Shown piece after piece: positions 1-8,328 of a stretch of DNA of 51,844 nt. Every line of letters starts with the position of its first letter. The first letter of the stretch is position 1. The translations under genes were made by a program, and so were the position numbers. The notes under the pieces are model-generated. The model ran no database searches, had not been told where the DNA came from, and saw only the letters and a list, made by a program, of their open reading frames with translations. The DNA comes from Rickettsiales bacterium. GTDB lineage: Bacteria > Pseudomonadota > Alphaproteobacteria > Methylaequorales > Methylaequoraceae. The stretch is from positions 1-51,844 of the forward strand of contig NZFP01000044.1 of NCBI GenBank assembly GCA_002689325.1, read 5' to 3'.

Positions 1-69
1 GGTGGCGGAGAGGCTACGCACCGGCCTGCAAAGCCGAGTACACCGGTTCGAATCCGGTCCGCACCTCCA
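1..69 (+). tRNA. tRNA-Cys (GCA), 5' end cut by window edge
   Basis: The anticodon GCA is at 28-30 and the T arm ACCGGTTCGAATCCGGT is intact. The 3' acceptor strand CCGCACC is followed by T and an encoded CCA ending at 69. Its partner GGTGCGG is not complete: only the last two G residues fall inside the window, so about five 5' bases lie before position 1. Confidence 0.93.
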
Positions 70-118
70 GAAATAAATGTTTTTACAATTTAAATTTTTT
101 AACTATTATAGGGTTTAT

Positions 119-194
119 TCCGGCGTAGCTCAGTTGGTAGAGCAAGCGACTGTTAATCGCTGGGTCACAGGTTCGAGTCCTGTCGCCGGAGCCA
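119..194 (+). tRNA. tRNA-Asn (GTT)
   Basis: The acceptor TCCGGCG (119-125) pairs with CGCCGGA (184-190). The anticodon GTT is at 152-154 in the loop CTGTTAA, flanked by AGCGA/TCGCT. CCA is encoded at 192-194. The gene lies 49 bases after tRNA-Cys and 6 bases before an epimerase start codon; the GGAG of its acceptor end is placed where a Shine-Dalgarno sequence for that gene would be. Confidence 0.97.
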
Positions 195-200
195 TAAATT

Positions 201-1202
201 ATGAAAATTTTTATAAGTGGTATAGCTGGATTTCTTGGAAGTCACTTAGCAGATCAATTTATCAGTGATGGACACGAAGTTGTCGGATGTGATAGCTTAA
301 TAGGCGGTGAACTTGATAATGTTCCTGAAAAAGCAGAGTTCTATCAATATGACTGTTGCTTTAGAAACTCAATGCTCAAAATAACCAAAGGATGCGATAT
401 TGTTTACCACGCTGCTGCAACTGCATACGAGGGACTATCTGTATTTTCACCTCATCTGATTACTCAAAATATTGTTACTGGTTCAGTTTCTCTTTTTAGT
501 GCTGCAATTGAGAATAAAGTTAAAAGAATAATTTTTTGTTCTTCCATGGCACGTTATGGCACCAATCAAACACCATTTTTTGAAAATTATACTCCGGCCC
601 CTCAGGATCCTTATGGAATTGCAAAAGTAGCAGCAGAAAAAATTTTAACTAATTTATGTAATGTACATGGTGTGGAATTTGTAATAGCCGTTCCTCATAA
701 TATCATAGGACCAAGGCAAAAATATGATGATCCCTACAGAAATGTAGCATCAATTATGATCAACTTAATGTTACAAAATCGTCAACCAATTATATATGGA
801 GATGGTAATCAAAAAAGGTGCTTTTCTTACATAGACGACGATCTTTATTGTTTAAAAAAAATGGCTACTAGTAAAAATGTAATTGGAGAAATTATTAATA
901 TTGGTCCCGACGAAGAGTTTATAACTATTAATCAATTAGCTGAAAAAATTTCTAATCAACTTAAATTTAATCTTAACCCAAATTACGTTAAAGGAAGACC
1001 ACAAGAAGTCCTTGAAGCAACATGTTCTGCTGATAAAGCAAGAAAATTGTTAAATTACAAAACAAAAACTTCCTTAGATAAAGGTTTATCTCAAATGATA
1101 AAATATATTAAAGATAAAGGTACAAAAAAATTCAGGTATCATTTAGATTTAGAAATTATTAACTCGCTTACACCCAAAACTTGGAAAGACAAACTTTTTT
1201 AA
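201..1202 (+). CDS. NAD-dependent epimerase/dehydratase (extended SDR)
   Basis: This is a 333-residue extended short-chain dehydrogenase/reductase of the nucleotide-sugar epimerase/dehydratase type. The N-terminal Rossmann motif GxxGFLG is at residues 7-13 and the catalytic Tyr/Lys pair is Y138-x3-K142 (YGIAK), with SSM near 114-116 supplying the usual Ser. Length matches GalE-like enzymes. It probably converts an NDP-sugar for surface polysaccharide, since a GT2 glycosyltransferase follows with one base between them. The exact sugar cannot be read from the sequence. The ATG at 201 is only 6 bases after tRNA-Asn, so the gene may be co-transcribed with the tRNA; the only good ribosome site is inside the tRNA 3' end. 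Confidence 0.88.
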   Translation: MKIFISGIAGFLGSHLADQFISDGHEVVGCDSLIGGELDNVPEKAEFYQYDCCFRNSMLKITKGCDIVYHAAATAYEGLSVFSPHLITQNIVTGSVSLFSAAIENKVKRIIFCSSMARYGTNQTPFFENYTPAPQDPYGIAKVAAEKILTNLCNVHGVEFVIAVPHNIIGPRQKYDDPYRNVASIMINLMLQNRQPIIYGDGNQKRCFSYIDDDLYCLKKMATSKNVIGEIINIGPDEEFITINQLAEKISNQLKFNLNPNYVKGRPQEVLEATCSADKARKLLNYKTKTSLDKGLSQMIKYIKDKGTKKFRYHLDLEIINSLTPKTWKDKLF

Positions 1203-1203
1203 A

Positions 1204-2130
1204 ATGGTAAAAGTAAGTTTCGTTTGTCCAGTTTTTAATAAACAAAAATATTTAAAAGACGTGGTTAATTCTATTAAAAATCAAAAAGGAGAATTTGATA
1301 GAGAATTTATTTTTATAAATGATGGGTCAACAGACCTTTCACTTCAATATCTAGAAAAATTTACAAAAAATTTAAAAAAAGTTAAAATAATAAATCAAAC
1401 TAATCATGGGCCAGCAGTTGCAACGCAAAAAGGAATAGACACTTCATCTGGTGATTTTTTAAAATTAGTTGGGGGCGATGACATTCTCCATCCTGACTGT
1501 ACCAATATTTTACTCAATACCATAACTAAAAATAGGTCTGTAGGTGTTTTTAGTAGATATGAATTGGTTGAAGATTATAATAAACTTAAATTTAAAAATA
1601 GTAGGCCTTCTAATTTAAAGAAGATAGAGTTTCCTCTTCTTGAAACTGTTAAATCTTCATTTTCCGGAACGTCCCCAAATTTGTATTGTAATAAAACTAT
1701 AAAAAAATCTGGTGGATGTAATACTAAAATTTTTGTTGAAGATTTTTCTCTAGTACTTGGCCTGAGCACACTCGGTAACTTTTGTTTTATTGACAACGTT
1801 ACATCATTCGGACCTAAAAATGATAATAATAGAATAATGGAGGGAAATAAAACACAACTTATTCATGATTATAACGCAGCTCTGTTCTATTTCATTTCAA
1901 AAAAGAAAAATATTAGTAAAAAAATAAAAAAAATTGCGTGTAAGAAAGCTATTGGAAGAGCAGAAAAATGGGGAAGAAGGTTTAAAAATATAAACGCATT
2001 AAATAAAATGAATTGGTTGAAGTTGAAATTATTTTTAGGTGACAATAACTTTACTGAAATCATCAAAAAATCTTGTTTATATTTTTATGAAAACCTTAAT
2101 GGAGAATCTATTAGATATAAAATTGATTAA
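1204..2130 (+). CDS. Family 2 glycosyltransferase
   Basis: The 308-residue protein starts with the GT-A fold typical of GT2: SFVCPVFNK at the N terminus, NDGSTD at residues 39-44 (nucleotide binding) and GGDDILHPD near 90, which supplies the DxD-like metal site. The C-terminal third is Lys-rich and poorly conserved. It is one base downstream of the epimerase and is almost certainly in the same operon, so it probably transfers the sugar made by that enzyme or a related one to a surface glycan. Donor and acceptor are unknown. The gene ends convergently against the ABC permease with one base between the two stops. Confidence 0.85.
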   Translation: MVKVSFVCPVFNKQKYLKDVVNSIKNQKGEFDREFIFINDGSTDLSLQYLEKFTKNLKKVKIINQTNHGPAVATQKGIDTSSGDFLKLVGGDDILHPDCTNILLNTITKNRSVGVFSRYELVEDYNKLKFKNSRPSNLKKIEFPLLETVKSSFSGTSPNLYCNKTIKKSGGCNTKIFVEDFSLVLGLSTLGNFCFIDNVTSFGPKNDNNRIMEGNKTQLIHDYNAALFYFISKKKNISKKIKKIACKKAIGRAEKWGRRFKNINALNKMNWLKLKLFLGDNNFTEIIKKSCLYFYENLNGESIRYKID

Positions 2131-2131
2131 T

Positions 2132-2923
2132 TCATTCTCCCTGATTAATTAACAAGCCTTTTTTTCTTGAAATAGAAATAATTTTCAAAAAGAAAAAAAT
2201 TGATCCCATCAAATAAACTACATTAAGAAGAATAATATGTTTAATAAGATCATATCTTATAAGATCATTAATCAAAATATCTCTCATTGATTCAAAAATA
2301 TGAGCAGGTGGAAAAATTAAAGAAATTTTTTGCATAATTGGAGGTAAAGAATCTAAGGGATAGTAGACACATGAAAATGGAAGCAAAATGAATATTATCG
2401 CCCATGCTAATTCTTCAAAAGCATGACCATATCTGAGAACTAAAGATGAAACAATAAAACCAATGGACCAACCCACAATAATTAAATTTAAAAAAAAGAA
2501 AATTAAAAAAAATCCAAGTTCAAATAAATGAAAATCAAAGAAATAATTAGCAATAAACACAGCTGGAGTAAGTCCTATGATTGTTCGTATCAAACTAATA
2601 AAAATTAAACTTATTACTAGCTCAAATTCTCTTATTGGTGAGATAAAAAGATTTGTTAAATTTCTAGACCATATTTCTTCAAGAAAAGACATCGTTAGAC
2701 CTAATTGCCCTCTAAATAAGATGTCCCATAGTACAACAGCGGACAGAATTATACTAAGTATTCCTAAACCAGTATATGAGTTATTAGAAATTAAAAAATT
2801 TGTAAAAAAACCCCAAAACAAAATTTGGACAGAAGGCCAATAAAATATACTAATTAATCTTGGAATTGAACCAAATGAAATATTTTTATATCTAATTAAT
2901 AATGCCAGTATTCGAGAAAACAT
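2132..2923 (-). CDS. ABC-2 type transporter permease
   Basis: The 263-residue protein has about six hydrophobic segments and the overall pattern of ABC-2 family permeases: a short N-terminal cytoplasmic stretch, then membrane helices, a conserved region around PLDSLPPIMQKIS and the IFPPAHIFE segment before the last helices. It directly follows the ATPase gene on the same strand with no gap, so the two form one exporter. ABC-2 systems export polysaccharide, lipids or drugs; nothing in the sequence fixes the substrate. The convergent epimerase/GT2 genes suggest, but do not show, a glycan role. Confidence 0.85.
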   Translation of the reverse strand: MFSRILALLIRYKNISFGSIPRLISIFYWPSVQILFWGFFTNFLISNNSYTGLGILSIILSAVVLWDILFRGQLGLTMSFLEEIWSRNLTNLFISPIREFELVISLIFISLIRTIIGLTPAVFIANYFFDFHLFELGFFLIFFFLNLIIVGWSIGFIVSSLVLRYGHAFEELAWAIIFILLPFSCVYYPLDSLPPIMQKISLIFPPAHIFESMRDILINDLIRYDLIKHIILLNVVYLMGSIFFFLKIISISRKKGLLINQGE

Positions 2924-3643
2924 TTATCCCTTACTTAAAAAGAGTTCTATCAAAGTTTTATAGTTATATTTTTTTAAAACTTGTTTGATATTGCCTTCAG
3001 AGACTATTTCCCCAGACTTAAGAAGAATTATATTTGAACACATAGCTTGTACTTCATTTAAATTATGGGAAGTTATTAAAATTGATGAACTAGTTCTTTT
3101 TTGGTATTCTAATAAATAGTTTCTTATAAATATTGACGTTTCTGGATCTAATGATGCCGTTGGTTCATCCAATAGAAGAAGTTTAGGTTTGTTAAGCAAT
3201 GCTTTACATAAGTTAATTTTCGTTTTTTGACCAGCCGATAGCGAACCATAATTTTTTTTTAATAAATCTTTTACTTTTAGTTCATTGGCAAGGTTTTCGA
3301 TAACTTTATTAAAATTTTTAATACCATATAATCTTGAATAAAAACAAAGGTTTTGTTCTACAGTCATTTTTTTTGGAAGATCAACATAAGGACTTTGAAA
3401 GTTTATCTCACTTAAAATTTCCTTTTTATTAAGTTTCAAATTTTTACCTAATATATAAACATCACCTTTAGTTGGAGTGATTAAGCCTAAAAGCATTCCT
3501 AAAAGTGTGGTTTTTCCAGCACCATTCTTTCCTAAGATACCAACAATTGAATTTTTTTTAACTTTGAAAGATATGTTTTTGATTACCGATTGTTCATCAA
3601 AATTTTTAACAAGGTTGACTACATTTATATGGTAATTAATCAC
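2924..3643 (-). CDS. ABC transporter ATP-binding protein (ABC-2 partner)
   Basis: This 239-residue nucleotide-binding subunit has all motifs: Walker A GKNGAGKT at 38-45, Q-loop Q83, signature LSAGQ at 135-139, Walker B LLLLDEP at 155-161 and switch His193 (TSHN). It resembles the CcmA/NatA-type ATPases that pair with ABC-2 permeases, and the permease follows immediately. The start is a GTG at 3643, as no ATG lies upstream in frame close by. It is divergent from cysK across a 133-base AT-rich region. Confidence 0.92.
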   Translation of the reverse strand: MINYHINVVNLVKNFDEQSVIKNISFKVKKNSIVGILGKNGAGKTTLLGMLLGLITPTKGDVYILGKNLKLNKKEILSEINFQSPYVDLPKKMTVEQNLCFYSRLYGIKNFNKVIENLANELKVKDLLKKNYGSLSAGQKTKINLCKALLNKPKLLLLDEPTASLDPETSIFIRNYLLEYQKRTSSSILITSHNLNEVQAMCSNIILLKSGEIVSEGNIKQVLKKYNYKTLIELFLSKG

Positions 3644-3650
3644 GACAAAT

Positions 3651-3718
3651 TAATAAATTGATTAAAGATAGATTTTTTTAAAAAAAATAATTACTAATAT
3701 ATCATTATCAATTTATTA
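3651..3718. repeat. 12-bp inverted repeat in a divergent promoter region
   Basis: TAATAAATTGAT (3651-3662) is the exact reverse complement of ATCAATTTATTA (3707-3718), separated by 44 bases that include a T7A8 run near 3673-3688. It lies between the divergent ABC transporter and cysK. It could be an operator or a long stem; its all-AT make-up means chance is a real alternative. Confidence 0.4.
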
Positions 3719-3776
3719 GATTACAATAAAAGGTTTAAATTTTTTGTTAAAAAAATGAATTAATAAAATTAAAAAA

Positions 3777-4775
3777 ATGTTAAAAAATACAAAAAATAAT
3801 TTTGCTGAAACCATTGGTAACACCCCTCTAATTAAATTAAAATTAGCATCGGAAATTTCTGGTTGTAATATTTATGGAAAATGTGAATTTTTAAACCCAG
3901 GGGGATCAGTTAAAGATAGGCCGGCAAGACAAATTATTTTTGATGCACTTAAATCAAAAAAAATAGTCAAAGGTGCCACAATTATTGAAGGGACAGCTGG
4001 GAATACGGGAATAGGTTTGAGTCTAGTAGGAAACTCACTGGGTATGAGTTCAATTATTGTAATGCCTAAAACCCAAAGCAATGAAAAAAAAAAAATGCTT
4101 AAACTTTGTGGTGCAAAACTTCATTTAGTTGAGGCTGTACCCTACAAAAATCCTGGGAATTATATTCGTTATTCTGAGGCTTTATCGAAAAAAATTAAAA
4201 ATCCTAATGGGGTTCTATGGGCAAATCAGTTTGATAACTTATCTAATAAAAAGTCGCATTATTTAACCACTGGTCCAGAAATTTGGTCACAATTAAATGG
4301 TAAAATTGATGCTTTTATATGCTCAATTGGTACAGGAGGAACTTTAGCAGGGATGAGTGAATATTTAAAAGAAAAGAATAAAAAAATAATCATTGGACTT
4401 GCTGATCCATTTGGTTCTGCAATGTTTAACTTTTTTAAAAATGGAAAATTAAAATCTGAAGGATCCTCAATTACAGAGGGTATTGGTCAAGGAAGAATAA
4501 CAAAAAATCTGGAAAATATATTAATTGATGATTTTTTTCAAATTTCTGATGAAGATGCCCTTAATTTGGTGTTTAAAATGATTAAAAATGAGGGACTAAT
4601 ACTTGGAGGATCATCTGGCATTAATATAATGGGAGCAATAAGATTAGGAAAAAAATTAGGTAAAAATAAGAATATAGTCACCATATTATGTGATTATGGA
4701 ACTAAATATGAAAGCAAGATTTTCAATAAAACTTTTCTAAAAAAAGCTAACCTTCCTATTCCTGATTGGCTATGA
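3777..4775 (+). CDS. cysK: Cysteine synthase (O-acetylserine sulfhydrylase)
   Basis: The 332-residue PLP enzyme joins sulfide to O-acetylserine to give cysteine. The PLP lysine is K46 in NPGGSVKDRPA, the substrate loop is EGTAGNTG near residues 70-77 and the phosphate-binding stretch is SIGTGGT. The variant EAVPYKNPGNY matches alphaproteobacterial CysK-like proteins, which are slightly longer than the 320-residue E. coli type; a cystathionine beta-synthase-like activity cannot be excluded. It is the first gene of a sulfur operon: its TGA overlaps the sseA ATG (ATGA at 4772-4775). Its partner cysE is elsewhere in the window, at the head of the isc operon. Confidence 0.93.
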   Translation: MLKNTKNNFAETIGNTPLIKLKLASEISGCNIYGKCEFLNPGGSVKDRPARQIIFDALKSKKIVKGATIIEGTAGNTGIGLSLVGNSLGMSSIIVMPKTQSNEKKKMLKLCGAKLHLVEAVPYKNPGNYIRYSEALSKKIKNPNGVLWANQFDNLSNKKSHYLTTGPEIWSQLNGKIDAFICSIGTGGTLAGMSEYLKEKNKKIIIGLADPFGSAMFNFFKNGKLKSEGSSITEGIGQGRITKNLENILIDDFFQISDEDALNLVFKMIKNEGLILGGSSGINIMGAIRLGKKLGKNKNIVTILCDYGTKYESKIFNKTFLKKANLPIPDWL

Positions 4776-5599
4776 GTGAATCAAATAAAAACATAATTAG
4801 TCCATCAAAATTAAACAAGATTATTAATAATGATCGATTAAAAATAATTGATTGTAGGTGGTACATAAATGATAAAAAAAAGGGGAGAGAAGAATATAAT
4901 GAAGGGCATATACCTGGTGCAATTTATTTTGATTTAGAAAAAAATTCTGATCCAAATAGTCATATTCCTCACACGCTACCAAAAAAAGAAAAGTTTTTAA
5001 GTTTTTTAAAAAAAAATGGAATTACTCCTGATGATGACATAGTCATATACGATCAAAGCGGGTATTTCTGCTCATCAAGGGTTTGGTTTACATTTACTTA
5101 TTATGATTTTAAAAATATAAAAATTTTGAATGGAGGCATTAAATATTGGAATGATCATAATTATGAGATTAGTGAAAAAAAAAAGACAACTTTGATTAAA
5201 AAAAAAATACACCTTAAAGAAAAAAAAATTATGGTTGCAAATCATGAATATGTAAAAAAAAAAATCAAAGACAAAAAAACTTTAATAATTGACGCAAGGC
5301 CAAGAAATAGATTCTTAGGTTTAGAAGAAGAACCGAGAAAAAACTTAAAAAAAGGAAATATACCTGGAAGTATAAACATTCCATTTACAAGTTTATTTGA
5401 TAAAAAGGGTCGATTTTTAAGTAAATCAATTCTTAAAAAAAGATTTGAAAAGCAAATTAATTTTACTTTTGTTAAAGAAATTATTTGTACATGCGGTTCT
5501 GGTGTAACTGCGTGTAATATAATATTTGGACTAAATTTACTTGGTGTCCAAAATCTTAAATTATATGATGGGTCCTGGGCAGAATGGGGAAAAAAATAA
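4772..5599 (+). CDS. sseA: 3-mercaptopyruvate/thiosulfate sulfurtransferase
   Basis: The protein (275 residues from the ATG at 4772) has two tandem rhodanese domains, about 1-135 and 150-275. The second carries the persulfide Cys241 in CGSGVTAC, the loop of 3-mercaptopyruvate sulfurtransferases rather than the CRKGVTA of thiosulfate enzymes. The N-terminal domain has the usual DxRW and HIPGAIYFDL segments. It would move sulfur from 3-mercaptopyruvate to thiol acceptors. I choose the ATG at 4772, which overlaps the cysK stop as ATGA, over a TTG two codons upstream. It overlaps metC by 16 bases. Confidence 0.9.
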   Translation: MSESNKNIISPSKLNKIINNDRLKIIDCRWYINDKKKGREEYNEGHIPGAIYFDLEKNSDPNSHIPHTLPKKEKFLSFLKKNGITPDDDIVIYDQSGYFCSSRVWFTFTYYDFKNIKILNGGIKYWNDHNYEISEKKKTTLIKKKIHLKEKKIMVANHEYVKKKIKDKKTLIIDARPRNRFLGLEEEPRKNLKKGNIPGSINIPFTSLFDKKGRFLSKSILKKRFEKQINFTFVKEIICTCGSGVTACNIIFGLNLLGVQNLKLYDGSWAEWGKK

Positions 5600-6741
5600 G
5601 AACAGAAACAATTCATTTTGGAGTTGAACCAGAAAATCACTATGGTTCAATTAGTGATCCTATATACAGAAACTCAACTTTAATTTTTCAAAACTACAAC
5701 TCATTCTTAAATGCTAAAAAAGACAAATTTAATGTTCCTTACTACGGAAGAATTAGTACTTATACAACAAGAAGGTTTGAAAAACTATGTTCAAAACTTT
5801 ATAATGCAAAAAAAGCTGTAGTAACTAGCTCAGGACTTTCAGCTATTACAATAACATTTTTAGCTTTATTAAAAAAAAATGATGAAATTTTAATTTCTGA
5901 AAATTGCTATGAACCAGTATATAATTTTGCAACTAATGAATTAAAAAAATTTGGAATAAAATCAAATTTTTTTTCTAATAATACCAAAGAGATTTCAAAA
6001 TCAGTCAATTCTAAAACAAAGATTCTTTATCTTGAATCTCCGGGATCATTAAACTATGAGGTTTTAGAAATTAAAGAAATTGTAAAACTTTGCAAAAAAA
6101 AAGGAATAATTACAATTATGGATAATACATGGTCAACTTTTTTAGGGTGTAATCCGTTAGAAATTGGGGTAAATATAGTAATTGAATCATTAACAAAATA
6201 TTTTTCAGGACATTCAGATAATTTTTTAGGATTAGTAGCATTAAACTCACTTAAATTGGCGAAAACTATTAAAAAAACATCCGTTAGGTTAGGAGATTAT
6301 GTTTCATCTGAAAGCTGTTTTCAAGCGTCTAAAGGATTAAAAACTTTAAAGTTAAGAGTTGAAAAGCATGGTGAGAATGCTGATAAAGTTTTTAAATATT
6401 TAAAAACAAAAAAAATTGTTAAAAAAATACTTTATCTTCCTGATCCAAGAAATAAATTTCATATATTATGGAAAAAGTATCATAAGCTTAATAATGGCTT
6501 AATTACTTTTTCTATTCACAAAAAAAAAAATATAAGCTCATTTATCGATAAATTAAATCTTTTTAAAATTGGATTTAGTTGGGGGGGGTATGAAAGTCTT
6601 ATTCTTCCAATAGAAAATCTTAAACCATCAAAAAAAATGTCGAAAAATAATGAATATTGGTTTAGAATTCATGTTGGATTGGAATCTTATAGTGATCTAA
6701 TTAATGACTTAGAGAAAGCTTTTAGAAATTATGAAAATTAG
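5584..6741 (+). CDS. metC: Cystathionine beta-lyase (Cys/Met metabolism PLP enzyme)
   Basis: The 385-residue protein belongs to the Cys/Met metabolism PLP family. The PLP Schiff-base lysine is K205 in ESLTKYFSGHSD and the cofactor aspartate is D180 in IMDNTWSTF. The C-terminal SWGGYESL is typical of beta-lyases of the MetC group, where a Ser/Trp replaces residues of the gamma-synthases. It should cleave cystathionine to homocysteine, pyruvate and ammonia, or act as a broader C-S lyase. The start overlaps the end of sseA by 16 bases and its end overlaps the next gene by 11 bases, showing tight coupling. Confidence 0.88.
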   Translation: MGKKIRTETIHFGVEPENHYGSISDPIYRNSTLIFQNYNSFLNAKKDKFNVPYYGRISTYTTRRFEKLCSKLYNAKKAVVTSSGLSAITITFLALLKKNDEILISENCYEPVYNFATNELKKFGIKSNFFSNNTKEISKSVNSKTKILYLESPGSLNYEVLEIKEIVKLCKKKGIITIMDNTWSTFLGCNPLEIGVNIVIESLTKYFSGHSDNFLGLVALNSLKLAKTIKKTSVRLGDYVSSESCFQASKGLKTLKLRVEKHGENADKVFKYLKTKKIVKKILYLPDPRNKFHILWKKYHKLNNGLITFSIHKKKNISSFIDKLNLFKIGFSWGGYESLILPIENLKPSKKMSKNNEYWFRIHVGLESYSDLINDLEKAFRNYEN

Positions 6742-7024
6742 TTATATAATTTATAAACCAGCAAAATCATCAATGCAATCTGGTCTTCTTAACACAAAAA
6801 AATGGTGTTTAACTAATTCTAGTATTAATGAATCTTATAAGAGCCCAAAGTTTAGTTGGGATGGAAGTACCAACCCAGAAAAAAAAATTGAGTTATTTTT
6901 TAAAACTCTCGACGAAGCCAAAAGATTTGCAGAAATAAATAATTATTACTATAAGGTTTTAGAACCATTAAAAAGAAAAATAATAAAAAAATCTTATGCA
7001 CAAAACTTTATAAAGAAGAATTAG
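6731..7024 (+). CDS. NDUFS4-like complex I accessory subunit
   Basis: The 97-residue protein matches the ETC complex I subunit family (NDUFS4): the N-terminal IYKPAKSSMQSG, the central KKWCL and SWDGST, the FKTLDEAKRFAE segment and the terminal SYAQNF. In Alphaproteobacteria and mitochondria this small soluble subunit binds the peripheral arm of NADH dehydrogenase near the Fe-S/FMN module. It starts inside the 3' end of metC, far from any nuo genes in this window, and is followed by an unknown gene with one base between. Confidence 0.82.
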   Translation: MKISYIIYKPAKSSMQSGLLNTKKWCLTNSSINESYKSPKFSWDGSTNPEKKIELFFKTLDEAKRFAEINNYYYKVLEPLKRKIIKKSYAQNFIKKN

Positions 7025-7025
7025 T

Positions 7026-7529
7026 ATGAATAAAGAATGGAAAAATTTCTGCCCTCTCTGGCTTTATAAAATTGTAGTTTCTGTAACTGTTTATGATTAT
7101 GTTGTAAGAGACATTGGAATCTTTGTAACACAAAAAAAATACACAAACTTTTTTGCTGAAATGTACGATGATTTAAATCAAGAATCAATAGAACTAGGGG
7201 TTAATCTGTTCTTACAATTTTTAGGTGAATTAAAAAGTAAAGATCCATTTATGTTTTTAAATCATTATATGTACCATATCATAACCGATATAAACCCTAA
7301 TAAAAAAGGTTTATTCAAAGGGGATGCCTATAAAGCGAAATCTAGTCTAGAAATTGACCCTGAAAAAGCTTTAAAAGATTTTAAGGTATTTACATTTTCT
7401 TGCAGATCAGGGTTAACAAATAAAGCACCTATTGGCTGGGATATTACGAATGAATCGGAGTTAGGTCTTCTAAATGAAGTTATTAATAAAACCTTTTCAA
7501 TAGATGATATGATTGATAGTGTTTCCTAA
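7026..7529 (+). CDS. Hypothetical protein
   Basis: I do not recognise this 167-residue protein. It is mostly hydrophilic without a signal peptide; aromatic-rich segments lie at the N terminus (WLYKIVVSVTVYDYVV) and mid-protein (PFMFLNHYMYHIITDINP). The Asp/Tyr pattern does not match a known catalytic motif. It is one base after the NDUFS4-like gene and its stop is one base before the likely ATG of the next gene, so it is translated within the metC operon. The spacing and clean frame support a real gene. Confidence 0.6.
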   Translation: MNKEWKNFCPLWLYKIVVSVTVYDYVVRDIGIFVTQKKYTNFFAEMYDDLNQESIELGVNLFLQFLGELKSKDPFMFLNHYMYHIITDINPNKKGLFKGDAYKAKSSLEIDPEKALKDFKVFTFSCRSGLTNKAPIGWDITNESELGLLNEVINKTFSIDDMIDSVS

Positions 7530-7530
7530 T

Positions 7531-8328
7531 ATGGTAAATTTAATAAAACTTACATTTTTTTTTATAACTTTATCTTTTATTAACGAAGTTTACACTAAAG
7601 ACTTTCTTAAAGAGGCTATTTCGAATGAAAATAGAAAAACAGAAAATGTTAAAAGAGATAAGTACAGAAATCCCTATAAAACTCTAAATTTCTTTGGAAT
7701 TAATAAAGAAATGAAAATACTTGAAATAACTCCAGGGCGTGGGTGGTATACAGAAATTCTCGCTACATATATGAAAGATTCGAATAATTTTTATATAGCT
7801 AAATATGCCCCCCCTCAGTTTGCTGTTGAGATATTAACCAAAATACAAAATGAATTCGAAAAATATTTTTTAAACAATGAAGATCGATTTGGGAAAGTTA
7901 AATACATATCAATTAATAAAAATTTTGATATTTTAAGTGAAAAAAATAAGTTTGACATGGTTCTTACATTTAGGAATTCCCATAATTGGTTAAAAAATAA
8001 AAAGGCTGAAAAAATATATAACTCAATTTTTAAAATAATGAAAAAAGGAGGTGTTCTGGGGATTGTTCAACATAGAGCCAATGAATCATCAACTTTTAAT
8101 TATAAGGCCGGATATGTAAAAGAATCTTTTTTGATTAAACTTGTTGAAAAACAAGGTTTCAAACTTATCGATAAATCAGAGGTTAATTCCAATCCAAAAG
8201 ATTTAAAGAATTATGAAAAAGGTGTTTGGACTCTTCCTCCATCATTAAGACTCGGTGAAAAAGATCAATTAAAATATCTTAAGATTGGCGAGAGTGACAG
8301 AATGACTCTTAAATTTATTAAACCATAA
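7531..8328 (+). CDS. Exported class I methyltransferase-like protein
   Basis: From the ATG at 7531 the protein is 265 residues and begins with a signal peptide (MVNLIKLTFFFITLSF, then EVYTKD). The mature part has a SAM-binding fold: LEITPGRGWYTEIL is motif I, FDMVLTFRNSHNW corresponds to motif IV, and KKGGVLGIVQHR follows. This GRGWYTE variant is characteristic of the predicted methyltransferase family COG4798, whose members often carry signal peptides and whose substrate is unknown. A TTG six codons upstream would spoil the signal peptide. It ends exactly where the next gene starts (TAA then ATG). Confidence 0.78.
   Translation: MVNLIKLTFFFITLSFINEVYTKDFLKEAISNENRKTENVKRDKYRNPYKTLNFFGINKEMKILEITPGRGWYTEILATYMKDSNNFYIAKYAPPQFAVEILTKIQNEFEKYFLNNEDRFGKVKYISINKNFDILSEKNKFDMVLTFRNSHNWLKNKKAEKIYNSIFKIMKKGGVLGIVQHRANESSTFNYKAGYVKESFLIKLVEKQGFKLIDKSEVNSNPKDLKNYEKGVWTLPPSLRLGEKDQLKYLKIGESDRMTLKFIKP

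Noticed and set aside
77-268. 63-codon open frame across the tRNA-Asn gene
   Set aside because: It runs through the tRNA and into the epimerase in the wrong frame; it is a by-product of the tRNA sequence.
1-3643. Genomic island integrated at the tRNA genes
   Set aside because: Polysaccharide-type genes follow the tRNAs, but there is no integrase and no repeat of the tRNA 3' end that I can see.
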